Below, one piece after another: positions 1 through 9,711 of a stretch of DNA of 30,691 nucleotides. The stretch spans positions 557,369 through 588,059 of the forward strand of contig NW_014577163.1 of NCBI RefSeq assembly GCF_000485595.1, read 5' to 3'. This DNA is from Priapulus caudatus (Eukaryota > Priapulida > Priapulimorpha > Priapulimorphida > Priapulidae). Under the pieces are notes generated by a model. The model was not told where the DNA came from. It searched no databases and saw only the letters and a program-made list of their open reading frames with translations. The stretch's first letter is position 1. Every line of letters starts with the position of its first letter. Both the position numbers and the translations under genes were made by a program.

Positions 1-470
1 TGAGTGACGTGAGTTTGAGTGAGTGAGTGAGTCGAATGACGTGAGTGATAGTGAGTGAGTGATTGAGTGAGTGAGTGAGTGAGTGAGTGAGTGAGTGAGT
101 GAGTGAGTGAGTGAGTGAGTGAGTGAGTGAGTGAGTGAATGAGTGAGTGAGTGAGTAAGTCAGTCAATCAGTCAGTTAGTCAGTGAGTGGGGGAGTGAGT
201 GAGTGCGTGATTAACTGACTGGCTGATTGATTAATTCATTAATTGATCGATTGATTGATTGATCAAGTGAGAGACCGTGCGATCGAGCAAGTGAGCGAGT
301 GAGCAAGTGATTGTGTGAATGAGTGAGTGAGTGAGTGAGTGAGTGAGTGAGTGAGTGAGTGAGTGAGTGAGTGAGTGGGTGAGTGAGTGAGTGAGTGAGT
401 GAGTGAGCGAGTGAGCGAGTGAGTGAGTGACTACGCGAGTGAGTGAGTGCGTGAGTGTGAGATTGATTGA
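1..470 (+). repeat. (TGAG)n tetranucleotide array upstream of the receptor gene
   Basis: The plus strand is dominated by TGAG/GAGT units, nearly perfect at about 61-137 and 319-376, with diverged units (GATT, CAGT) at about 160-300. The array ends less than 100 bp before the receptor start codon and runs off the left edge of the window. The same array precedes the second receptor copy. Open frames here encode only Leu-Thr-His-Ser repeats and are not genes. Confidence 0.97.
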
Positions 471-543
471 ACAAGTGAGAGATTAACTGAGTGAGGGGAA
501 CGCTGAGGAGAAAACGAAAGACCGGAAGGGAGAGAGAGTTGTT

Positions 544-2781
544 ATGGAGTATAACTCGACCGACTCTAACAGCATACATCTGATGGCAACACGCGGCACA
601 GCCCCGACACTCGCCGACGCACGTGCGTTGAGCACGACGCCGACTAGCGGCTTTGTGCCATGGCCGACAAGCGTCAGCAATGTATCGGCGGCGACGACAA
701 CGACGACGACGGCTGCGGCGATGGCGCTGGTGTCGCCGACGATGCTGTACCAGCATGGCGGCCCGCAGCCGTTCGCCGTCTGGCAGGTGGTCATCATAGG
801 CGTACTGGTCGGCGCGCTTAGTCTGGCCACCGTCTCCGGCAACGTGCTCGTACTCATGTCGTTCTACATCGAGCGCGCCATCCGGCAGCCGACTAACTAC
901 TTCATCGCGTCGCTCGCCATTAGCGACTTGCTCATCGGACTGCTGTCGATGCCTCTCTACACGCAGTACCTGATCGTGCAGGAGTGGCGCCTCGGCGAGT
1001 TCGTCTGCGACCTGTGGCTGTCGCTCGACTACACGGTGTGCCTGGCGTCACAGTACACCGTCCTGCTCATCACCATCGACCGCTTCTGCTCGATCAAGTT
1101 TCCGGCGCGCTACCGCAACTGGCGCTCGGAGCAGAAGGTTCGCGTGATGGTAGTCGTCGCCTGGTTCATTCCCGGCGGTCTCTTCTTCACGTGCATCATC
1201 GGATGGCAGTACTTTGTTGGCGAGCGCACGGTGAAGAGCAACACGTGCGAGGTGCAGTTCCTGCAGAATCCCGTCTTTAATACGGCACTGATTTTCTCCT
1301 ACTACTGGTCGTCGCTGATCGTGCTCATCCTCCTCTACGCCGCTATCTACAAGGTCGCCTACGATCTGCAGAAGAAGAGCGAGGCGAAACAGAAGCGCAT
1401 GTCGTCAATGGTCGCCATGGCTGGCAACGCGATGACCAAGATGGGCATCGGCATATCGAAGACGCAGAGCACGCTGCTGAGTACTGGCAGCGTGGGCGGT
1501 GGCGGCGGCGGTGCTGCTACGGTGGAGCGTGCGCCGCGTCAGTCCGCCTCTAACCAGAGTCTAGCGGCGGCCGGCGGCGGCGCCGCCAATAACGCCGCCA
1601 ACAGCAAGCGGCCGTCGAACAAGAGCGAGACGACGAGCTTCGTGTCGCGTCAGGACGACTCGCAGGAGCGCTCGAGCAGCCCCACTTACCCGTCCGACGA
1701 TGATGACTCGAGCAGCGAGGAGAAAAAGAAGAAGAAGAGAACGAAAAAGAACCGCGCAGACGACGCCACCGCCGTCAAGCCGCAGAAGCGGCAGAAACAC
1801 GCGAAGGAGAAGCCGGCGCGCAAGGAGAAGAAGGGCAAGACACCGCCGCGGGATCAGAAAGCGGTGGTGGCGGACGGGCGACGCTGCGACTCTCGCGTTA
1901 GTGTCTCCAGCACGCCGCCGGCGTCGCTCGTCGAGGCGACCCCGCCGCGGCTGCCACCGCTCAGCGAGGAGCTTACGTGGAACACGACGGCCGAGGAGAG
2001 CGATCGCGACGCCGAGGCGGCGATACCAGCGCTGCCACCGGCACCGCAGCGCAGCAGCTCCGGCTTCGACATCTGCTACTCGGCGGAAGGCCTCAAGATC
2101 GCCTATATCGACCAGGAGAGCCTCAAGTCGGACCCGTCGCTCGGCAGCATCTGCCGCTCGCCTTCCTACCCGTTCACGCCGCCCTCTTCGAAGGAGGGTA
2201 CGCCGGCTTCCTTCAAAGAGTCGAGCCCTAGGCCGAAGGAGGTCGGCTCGAAAGAAGGCAGCCCGACGGTTGTCACGCTACCGAAGCCGGGTCGAGGTAC
2301 GGTGACGCGTATCGCGCGCCCTGACGAGGTGGCGCTGCTCAAGGAAGGCACACCGCCCCGCTACGATGGCTCCGATCCGGAGGGTGGTGGGGGAGGGGGC
2401 GCTGGAGGGGGTACAGTGAAGAACGGCAAGACGGTGACGCCGGAAAGAGACAATCTACTGCGCAGCCTGCGGCCGCGCTCGCGGCGGCACCGGCCGAAGA
2501 AGGCCAAGCGCGAAAAGTCCAAGTCGGAGAATCGCGCGCGCAAGGCGCTGCGGACTATTACGTGCATCATGGGCGCCTTCGTGCTCTGCTGGACGCCCTG
2601 GCACGTACTCGCCACCATCATCGGGTTCTGCTCGAGCTGCGTGTCCGAGGACCTGTACGCGTTCACCTACTGGCTGTGCTACATGAACAGTCCGCTGAAC
2701 CCGTTCATGTACGCGCTCGCCAACGCGCAGTTCAAGAAAACCTTCATACGGATGCTGCGCGGAGACTTTGAGAGGAGATAG
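544..2781 (+). CDS. mAChR-B: B-type muscarinic acetylcholine receptor (class A GPCR), intronless
   Basis: This is a complete 745-residue seven-helix receptor in one exon. An in-frame TAA at 484-486 precedes the first ATG at 544; Met14 and Met60 are alternative starts. The N-tail of about 77 residues has sequons at N4 and N46 and no signal peptide. Family landmarks are N100 (TM1), D128 (TM2), C155 and C235 (disulfide), D162-Y163 (amine-binding Asp and tyrosine lid), D179-R180-F181 (DRF instead of DRY), W207 (TM4), W683-T-P685 (TM6), and Y709, Y713 and N719-P-F-M-Y723 (TM7). The TM3 motif LDYTVCLASQ and the following LLITIDR match GAR-2/mAChR-B rather than vertebrate M1-M5 or A-type receptors. 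W686-H687 replace the Tyr-Asn that contacts ligand in vertebrate M receptors. Loop 3 (about 270-668) is very long, charged and low-complexity. B-type receptors are known to couple to Gi/o; coupling here is inferred. The receptor identity is secure and the subtype is likely. Confidence 0.95.
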   Translation: MEYNSTDSNSIHLMATRGTAPTLADARALSTTPTSGFVPWPTSVSNVSAATTTTTTAAAMALVSPTMLYQHGGPQPFAVWQVVIIGVLVGALSLATVSGNVLVLMSFYIERAIRQPTNYFIASLAISDLLIGLLSMPLYTQYLIVQEWRLGEFVCDLWLSLDYTVCLASQYTVLLITIDRFCSIKFPARYRNWRSEQKVRVMVVVAWFIPGGLFFTCIIGWQYFVGERTVKSNTCEVQFLQNPVFNTALIFSYYWSSLIVLILLYAAIYKVAYDLQKKSEAKQKRMSSMVAMAGNAMTKMGIGISKTQSTLLSTGSVGGGGGGAATVERAPRQSASNQSLAAAGGGAANNAANSKRPSNKSETTSFVSRQDDSQERSSSPTYPSDDDDSSSEEKKKKKRTKKNRADDATAVKPQKRQKHAKEKPARKEKKGKTPPRDQKAVVADGRRCDSRVSVSSTPPASLVEATPPRLPPLSEELTWNTTAEESDRDAEAAIPALPPAPQRSSSGFDICYSAEGLKIAYIDQESLKSDPSLGSICRSPSYPFTPPSSKEGTPASFKESSPRPKEVGSKEGSPTVVTLPKPGRGTVTRIARPDEVALLKEGTPPRYDGSDPEGGGGGGAGGGTVKNGKTVTPERDNLLRSLRPRSRRHRPKKAKREKSKSENRARKALRTITCIMGAFVLCWTPWHVLATIIGFCSSCVSEDLYAFTYWLCYMNSPLNPFMYALANAQFKKTFIRMLRGDFERR
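1361..2545 (+). other. Third intracellular loop: low-complexity region with four KE[GS][ST]P motifs
   Basis: This roughly 395-residue loop (about residues 273-667) accounts for more than half of the receptor. Its first 40 residues, ending in KTQSTLL (306-312), look like the conserved start of the loop in B-type receptors. A Gly6 run (318-323), an acidic serine tract followed by lysines (DDDDSSSEEKKKKK, 385-398) and a basic tract come next. Four copies of K-E-[GS]-[ST]-P lie at residues 550-554, 558-562, 570-574 and 600-604. These are possible proline-directed phosphorylation sites. A second Gly-rich run precedes TM6. Function is not shown by the sequence. Confidence 0.8.
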
Positions 2782-2890
2782 GCGCGCTGCATGCATAAAG
2801 GTCTACTGTGTAAAGAGATGGGCGCGCCGGACGTGGCGTGTGTCGTCGCCGCCGAACGAGGAGGGCCATCCAGTGCAAAGCGCGTAAGAA

Positions 2891-3500
2891 CGTGACCTCG
2901 TGGCGTGACCTCTTAGCGTGACCTCGCGGCGCGACCACGTGGCGTGACATCGTGGCGTGAACCTAATGGCACGAGCTTGCAGCGTGACCTCGTGGCGTGA
3001 TCTCGTAGCGTGACCTCGCGGTGCGACTACGTAGCGTGACCTTGTTGTTTGACCACGTAGCACGAGCTCGTGGCACGACGACGTGGCGTGACATCGTGGC
3101 GTGATCTCGTAGCGTGACCATGCAGCGTAACCTCGTGGCGTGACCTCGTGGCGTGACCTCGTGGCGTGACCTCGTGGTGTGACCTCGTGGATTGACCTCG
3201 TGGCATAAGCTTGTGGCGTGCCCTCGTGGCGTGACCTCGTGGCGTGACCTTGTAGATTGACCTCGTGGCGTGAGTTCGTGGCGTGACTTCGTGGCGTGAC
3301 CTTGTGACATGAGCTTGTGGCGTGACTTCGTGGCGTGACCTCGTGGCGTGACCTCGTGGCGTGACCTCATGGCGTGACCTCGTGACGTAGCCTCGTGGCG
3401 TGACCTCGTGACGTGGCATCGTGGCATGACCTCATGGCATGATCTTATGGTGTAACGTCGTAACGTGACCTTGTGGTTTCATTTCGTGACGTGACATCGA
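2891..3500 (+). repeat. 13-bp minisatellite (GTGACCTCGTGGC)n just after the receptor stop codon
   Basis: Tandem units of consensus GTGACCTCGTGGC occupy about 600 bp, roughly 45 units, starting 110 bp after the stop codon. Because 13 is not a multiple of 3, all frames read through it and give long spurious ORFs (RGHATRSRHEVTP-type). About 22 units keep an exact TGACCT. The array could lie in the 3' UTR, but no polyadenylation site is clear. The same array follows the second receptor copy. Confidence 0.95.
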
Positions 3501-4790
3501 AGAAAGACCTGGTAGCACTCGCATGGTAGTGTGACATTAATGCGGTTTGTATGCCACGGATACGGTCATGACACCACGGCGTGCCATTGCATATACGCAT
3601 TTGATCATGCGTTACCAGAAACTGGCGGAACTACAATGTAGAAACACGTGTGTAGCCAGCGTGCAACGATATTATAAGCTTTATGTGTGTGTTCATGCTC
3701 AGAGACTACCCAAATAGTGCTATTATCTTCACCATCCCTCGCATGTACACCATCCCTCACGTGATATTTCACTAATTATTGTCAACATCCACGACGCCGG
3801 GGCAGCGGATGCTGTATTATTCTGTGACCTAATGTGCATTCGCTCTCGTTTCCACCAGGTGGGGTTGTGATCTCCACCTGGTAACTAAGTAATTGCAAGC
3901 GAATTGTGCTCAACGAGTACTGTTACGTGAACTGTATTGTAATAGAATTATAACTGTTTGCCTATTGATTTCAGTTATTGTGACGTAATACACCTACAAA
4001 TTAGCGAGGCTGCTTCAAAAGATTTGTGGAGGAACGTGGATTCACGCTACCCTGTTCCTTCGTCGCTAGCTTAGTTTTATGAACTAGACTTAAGCTTAGA
4101 CTGTAATAGCTATTAGCTGATATTATTCTTATGCAGGCATGATATTCGATACGATTCCATCAGCTACATCGCTCGCTGCTAACGCCTGATGTGTGTACGG
4201 TGTGGCGCAGGGATCATGTTCGCGCCCGAAGCGAGCAGTTGCAGCCTACGCTACCACCCTGTGCAATTCAGCTTAGCCCTAGGCAATCACCAGTTAGCTC
4301 GGCAACCAGCTGCAACCTACGAATCTATCTGTAGCCTACGTAACTATGGGCAGCCGTATTCTACGCGGTCAGCTCAACTCTAGGCAACCATTAGCAACTA
4401 GCTTCATCCTCCTCCCAGTCATGCCTTAAATAATCCAAAGCTCTATCCTATACACTGAGTCGCACCCTCCGCTTCCACTGTGTTATACGTAACCAGTCGA
4501 ACCCGGCGCTACTAGATACTTCCTATGCGATCAGCCCTACCTTCGGCACCCAGCCGTATTCTACGCACTCATCCGTACCTTACGCACCTATGCGTACAGT
4601 ACGCAGCCTGTCTTACCGCACGCTCGGCGCGGCGACTCGCACCGCCGTGGGTGAGTCGCGTGAACAGAACGAAGTGATACATTAAGTCGAGTAATGAAGG
4701 CGGATCACGTTGGAACGGCGACGCTCCGTGAATGTGACTCGCGGCTACGCGTCCGCATTTAGCAGGCTCACTGCATCGAGTTCTGCGCGC
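3501..4790. other. Non-coding 3' flank of the receptor gene (segment A1)
   Basis: No convincing gene is seen here. The stretch is single-copy apart from its counterpart at 14956-16311. Between about 4240 and 4620 a short degenerate motif, roughly CAGCCTACG followed by A/T-rich bases, recurs several times, and CAGCCGTATTCTACGC occurs twice (near 4351 and 4551). The longest open frame, 4189-4383, lies inside this repeat-like sequence and has no recognisable domain. The stretch could be 3' UTR or spacer. Confidence 0.6.
3854..3882. other. 9-bp perfect hairpin, identical in both copies
   Basis: The arm ACCAGGTGG (3854-3862) pairs perfectly with CCACCTGGT (3874-3882) across an 11-base loop. The arms contain CAGGTG/CACCTG, a Snail/ZEB/E-protein type E-box, so this may equally be a paired protein-binding site. 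The second copy is at 15324-15352 and is identical, including about 65 bp around it. Confidence 0.7.
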
Positions 4791-4791
4791 A

Positions 4792-4930
4792 GATGGATAA
4801 ATGGATAGATGGATGGATGAATGGATGGATGAATGGATGGATGAATGGATGGATAAATGGATGACTGGATGGATGGATGAATGAATGGATGAATGGATGG
4901 GTGGATGAAAGGATAGATGGATGGATGCAT
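4792..4930 (+). repeat. (GGAT)n tetranucleotide array
   Basis: Repeated GGAT/ATGG units with occasional AAAT or GAAT variants. It begins exactly where homology between segments A1 and A2 ends. Confidence 0.95.
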
Positions 4931-5275
4931 AAACGAATGAAAGCTTAAAAGTAAACTGGGATAATGGTTAGATAGGTACATAGAGATAGAACTTGCAAGC
5001 GAGATACAGAGTGAGAGATAGAAAAAGAGAAGGAAGTACTAGAGGGAAAGAGAGAGAGAGAGCGCGTTAGCGAAGGAGATCTTACTGATGTTGGTCACTT
5101 CTCTCTGACGACGTACCCACGTCACCACGAATACGTCATCATGGCTTATATGTCGCTCGCAGCTGACGCGTCATGCGTCTCCACCATTTTGCCTCAAGCA
5201 TTCTGATTAGAACGAAATTATTTTACAGAATCTCCTCATTATAATCGGCAGTATGTTTGTGCCGGTTCCACGCGT
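4931..5275. other. Spacer without recognisable features
   Basis: Purine-rich at 4980-5070, with a short GA run near 5050, then mixed sequence. No plausible coding frame or RNA gene is seen. Confidence 0.5.
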
Positions 5276-5276
5276 T

Positions 5277-5340
<64 letters not shown>

Positions 5341-5367
5341 TCCCTCTCTCTCTCTCTCCCTCTCCCG
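5276..5367 (+). repeat. (CT)n dinucleotide array
   Basis: A nearly perfect CT run to about 5335, then CCCT-interrupted units, followed by a short CA run. Its regularity contrasts with the ragged CT tracts at 16312-16869 and 19600-20110. Confidence 0.97.
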
Positions 5368-5592
5368 CCCACACACACACATACAAAGTTACAGGCACCG
5401 CTCCACACTATATTTTCTATAGCCCGCTGAATATTGGTGTTTTCTTTGCCAACATTAGGAGGCGTTCGCTTCCCTTCAAATTTGAGCGTATTGGCATTTT
5501 GCCACAAAATACCATTTTCGGCGAAAACAAAACTTTTCGATGAACAATTGAGTTTCGAACGATGGCGTTCGCGGTAATTTCATTGCGTTCCA

Positions 5593-5660
5593 TGACGTCT
5601 CGGTGTGTTGCGTGCTGTGACGTCACGCTATGTTACGTCACGCAACGCCACGTTACGTAA
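5593..5660. promoter_or_regulatory. Cluster of four bZIP-type motifs
   Basis: TGACGTCT (5593-5600), the perfect CRE TGACGTCA (5618-5625), TTACGTCA (5633-5640) and the PAR-bZIP-like palindrome TTACGTAA (5653-5660) lie within 68 bp. The motifs are visible directly; regulatory function is inference and no gene start is seen nearby. Confidence 0.35.
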
Positions 5661-6463
5661 CATTGCGATTGTGTCAAAAACTAATCGAATAATTGATCGA
5701 TATCGACTCGATTGATTTCACGATCTAAGCGTGAACGGGATAAAAAATGTAAATAATTTACGAAAGCGGGAGAGGGGGGCTGAGAAATACACAACACAGC
5801 TATTTCTAAAGTTGGTTCGATATTCCGATTAGAATTTTAGTAAGTTTTAAAAAAAAAATCCTAAATTTTCTAAAATGTTCTACATTTTTTTGGAAACGTT
5901 CAGATCACCTCAATCAGAAAAGTAATACGGGCCGGCCACTTGATTCGAATGAATCTTCTATCAAGCAATCTACGTACATGCTCCCCCTCCCTCCACCCGC
6001 ACCCCACCCCAACCATAACCCATCGTACCGTAGTTAAATACTACCCACAACTAATTATACATGTATATATGTATATATATCTTGATACTACGGAGGTTTG
6101 AAATTTGCAGCTGCTGAAATGCGAACAGCAAGCAACATCAACATCAGCATTGATTTCCTGCTATTCACGATTTGATTTTCCATCGATAAACACGCGATAA
6201 CGTGACGCGCCCGAGACTCAAAGAGTTGGAAATTTTTTTGACATTTTTACAGATTGCGTCCCAGTATTTGGCCAAGGCATTAGCCGAGCCAACAGCCACC
6301 AGCCGCAGATCCAATTAACATACGGGGTTTAGAATTTCACGATTGCATTTAAGCAGATTATGCGGATGATGGCCGGCAGATGGCGCTCGGGTTGCCGCGC
6401 GTCTGGTTGCCTCGGCGACGATAATGGGCGCTGGTGATGGAAATGCCGCGCGCTGACAGACGA

Positions 6464-6501
6464 TCATGTGATCACGTGATGCGACGTAATGACGCACGTG
6501 A
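6464..6501. promoter_or_regulatory. Abutting E-box octamers (MITF/TFE-like)
   Basis: TCATGTGA (6464-6471) is followed without a gap by TCACGTGA (6472-6479), then GCACGTGA (6494-6501). The central octamer is the palindromic site typical of MITF/TFE/USF bHLH-zip factors. Function is inferred only. Confidence 0.3.
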
Positions 6502-6587
6502 TTGAAATAATCGTGGATTAATAATTCTGACGGGGTCGTCTGTGACGCTTCCTTCCGTAGAACGATACGATTGCCTTCGTTTCGGTA

Positions 6588-6910
6588 CACGCACGCACGC
6601 ACGCACGCAGCACGCACGCACGCACGCACACACGCACATACGCACGTACGAACGCACGCACGCACATGCACGCACGCACGCGCGCACACAGCACGCACGC
6701 ACGCACGCACGCACACGCACGCACGCACGCACGCAGCGCGCGCACACAAGGCGCGCACGTAAACGCTTTCGCGAACCGCAAGCACTCGGAGACATACACA
6801 CAGAGAGGGGGCATTAGCACACACATACACACACACACATACATACACCACATATAACATACACATACACCACACAACATACAAACACCATAACAAACAC
6901 ATACACAACA
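6588..6910 (+). repeat. (CACG)n array followed by a CA-rich tract
   Basis: CACG/GCAC units run from 6588 to about 6758 with CAGCACG interruptions. After a 40-bp bridge, CACATA/CAACA-rich sequence extends to about 6910. All ORFs here encode Ala-Arg-Thr-His or Cys-Val-Arg-Ala repeats and are spurious. Confidence 0.93.
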
Positions 6911-7205
6911 CAAAAACAAAAAACGGCCACGCCGCCGCTGCGCATAAGGCCGGGCGCTACATGTGCAGCATCAACGATCCTAGACGACCAGCGTTCGAGA
7001 GTATCCCTCCCTCATCCGTGAATGAGTAATCGCCGCCGGCGTATGGAGCGTTCATGGCGCGTCGCTTGTGGTAACCATGTCGGCTGGTGTGGTCATGAGG
7101 TACCGTCGTGCTGCTGGTTCAACACTGTAGGCTCGCAGCATTTAAGCCGACAAAAGAACAACACCAATTTACCAACGCTCGAGGTCCCTCGCGACGTGTA
7201 CTCCA
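6911..7205. other. Spacer; no gene recognised
   Basis: Mixed-composition sequence. An open frame begins at 7022 but runs into the trinucleotide array and shows no family signature. Confidence 0.45.
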
Positions 7206-7700
7206 CTGCTGCCTGCTGCTGCTGCCTACCTGCTGCTACTACTGCTGATGCTGGCTGGCTACATGCTGCTGCTACTGCTGCTGCTGCTGCTACTGCTGCT
7301 GCTGCTGCTACTACTACTGCTACTACTGCCTACTATACGTGGCTGCGCTGCTGCTAAACCAACTACCTACTGCTACTAACGCACTACTGTTGCTGCTGCC
7401 TGCTACTACTACTACTACTACTACTGACTACTACTACACTACTACTACTACTACTACTACTACTGACTACTTACTACTACCACTCAACTACTAACTACTA
7501 CTACTCTGCTACTACTACTACTAACTACTACTACTACTACTACTAAACTGACGCTGCTGCCGCTTTGCTGCTGCTGCTGCTCTGCTATACTGTTCTGCTA
7601 GCTGCTAGCTGCTACTGCTACTGCTAACTGCTAATGCTACTGCTACTGCTGTCGCTGCTGCTGCTGTTGTTGGTTGTTGTTAATTGTTGTTGTTGTTTGT
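7206..7700 (+). repeat. (CTG)n/(CTA)n compound trinucleotide tract
   Basis: CTG-rich blocks alternate with CTA (TAC) blocks, with frequent single-base interruptions and a TTG-rich end. The irregular breaks resemble those in A2 and may be sequencing noise. From 7701 to 7894 a short mixed-sequence bridge has no recognisable gene. Confidence 0.9.
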
Positions 7701-7894
7701 TTGTTGTTGTTTATGCTGATTGTGTGGCTGCTGGCGACACTACAGCTGGCCGTTATTTTCACCCTGTAAAACTCTTAGTTTCCTGTATTGGCTGCCTCCG
7801 CGCTGCTGCTTTACTGCTGTTGGATATGAATGCATCTACATGTTGTTTTCCCTATACATCTGCTGCTATAACATCTATCTACGACATATAATGA

Positions 7895-8033
7895 TATATA
7901 CACATTACACACACACATACACATACACATACATTACCACATACACATACACATACCACATACACATACACATACACATGACACATACACATACACATAC
8001 CACATACACATAACACATACAATCACATACAAC

Positions 8034-8082
<49 letters not shown>

Positions 8083-8136
8083 ATACACACACACACACAT
8101 ACACATACATACAGCATACACAATAACACATACACC

Positions 8137-8179
<43 letters not shown>

Positions 8180-8673
8180 TACCACATACCATACACAATA
8201 CACATCACATTAACACATACACATACACATACACATACACATACCACATTACACATAACCACATACACATACACACAACAATACACATAGCACATACATC
8301 ATACACATACACATACACACATACACACATAACACATACACATACACCACACATACCACATACAACAATACACACACCACACATACACATAACATACAAC
8401 ATTACACATACACACATACACAACATACACATACACATACACACCCGCCACACATACACACACATACACATACACTATACAACATACACACCACATACAC
8501 ATCACTAACACATACCACATAACACATACACATACACATACACATACACATAACATAACATAACACAATACACATACACATACACATACAACATACACAT
8601 AACACATAACACATACACATACAGACATGACACATACACATACACATACAACATATCACATACCACATACCAC

Positions 8674-8726
<53 letters not shown>

Positions 8727-9137
8727 TAACGATACACAATACACATACACATACACATACACATACCAAGTACACATCACCATACACATACACATACACA
8801 TAAGCAATACACATACACATACTACACAATATCACATACACATACACATACACATACCATACACCATACAACATACAACACATACACATACACATACACA
8901 ATACACATACACATACACATACAAGCATACACATACACATACACAGTACACACACATACACATACACACACATACACATACACATACACATAACACATTA
9001 CACATACACCATACACATATCACACACACACATCACACATACACATAAACACCACCATACACATACCACATCCACATACACACTACACATAACACATACA
9101 CATAGCACATGACAGCACCACACTGACACATAACACG

Positions 9138-9180
<43 letters not shown>

Positions 9181-9406
9181 ATACACATAACACATACACA
9201 TACAGCCATACACAATACACATAACACATACACACGCGCTACACATACACATAACACATACCATAGCACATACACATACACATACACATGACACATATCA
9301 CATAGCACATACACATACACATAACACATACACATACACACAATACACAATACACATACACACGGTACACATACACATCACACATACACATACACATACA
9401 CATAGC

Positions 9407-9473
<67 letters not shown>

Positions 9474-9545
9474 TAACAACCACATACATCATACACATTC
9501 ATACACAGTACACATACACATATTCACATACACATACACATGCAC
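7895..9545 (+). repeat. 1.65-kb (ACACAT)n hexanucleotide array
   Basis: Nearly continuous ACACAT (TACACA) units. Frequent single-base insertions or losses give CCACAT and AACACAT variants. Minus-strand frames read as Met-Cys/Tyr-Val repeats and are not genes. The density of interruptions resembles uncorrected long-read sequence, so the true array may be more regular than shown. Confidence 0.97.
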
Positions 9546-9711
9546 ATAATCAACATAACTACATGATCACCATATCTATTCCTTATACATCTTACTCTGA
9601 TATGTTAAGCGGGAAAAGTCAGTGCGTCAACGTGACAGACATAGCCGAAGGCCGATTCGGAAGAGATAGCTAGAAAAAGGGGGCCGGCAAAATTGCTGTC
9701 GAGGTATTTTT

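Larger units (their letters stand above)
5368..6587. other. Single-copy spacer, AT-rich in its middle
   Basis: No gene is recognised. AT-rich homopolymer stretches lie at about 5840-5900, with a C-rich stretch at 5985-6010. Two motif clusters inside it are listed separately. Confidence 0.5.

Noticed and set aside
211-756. Minus-strand frame of Leu-Thr-His-Ser repeats
   Set aside because: It is the translation of the TGAG array and overlaps the receptor start on the opposite strand.
1700-2305. Arg-rich 201-codon frame inside the receptor gene
   Set aside because: It is a shadow of the GC-rich third-loop coding sequence; the receptor frame is clearly the real one.
2963-3427. Long minus-strand frames of RGHATRSRHEVTP type
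   Set aside because: A 13-bp tandem unit without stops stays open in several frames at once; there is no protein evidence.
7905-9502. Many Cys-Met-Val-Tyr frames suggesting a cysteine-rich secreted protein cluster
   Set aside because: All are translations of the ACACAT hexanucleotide array.
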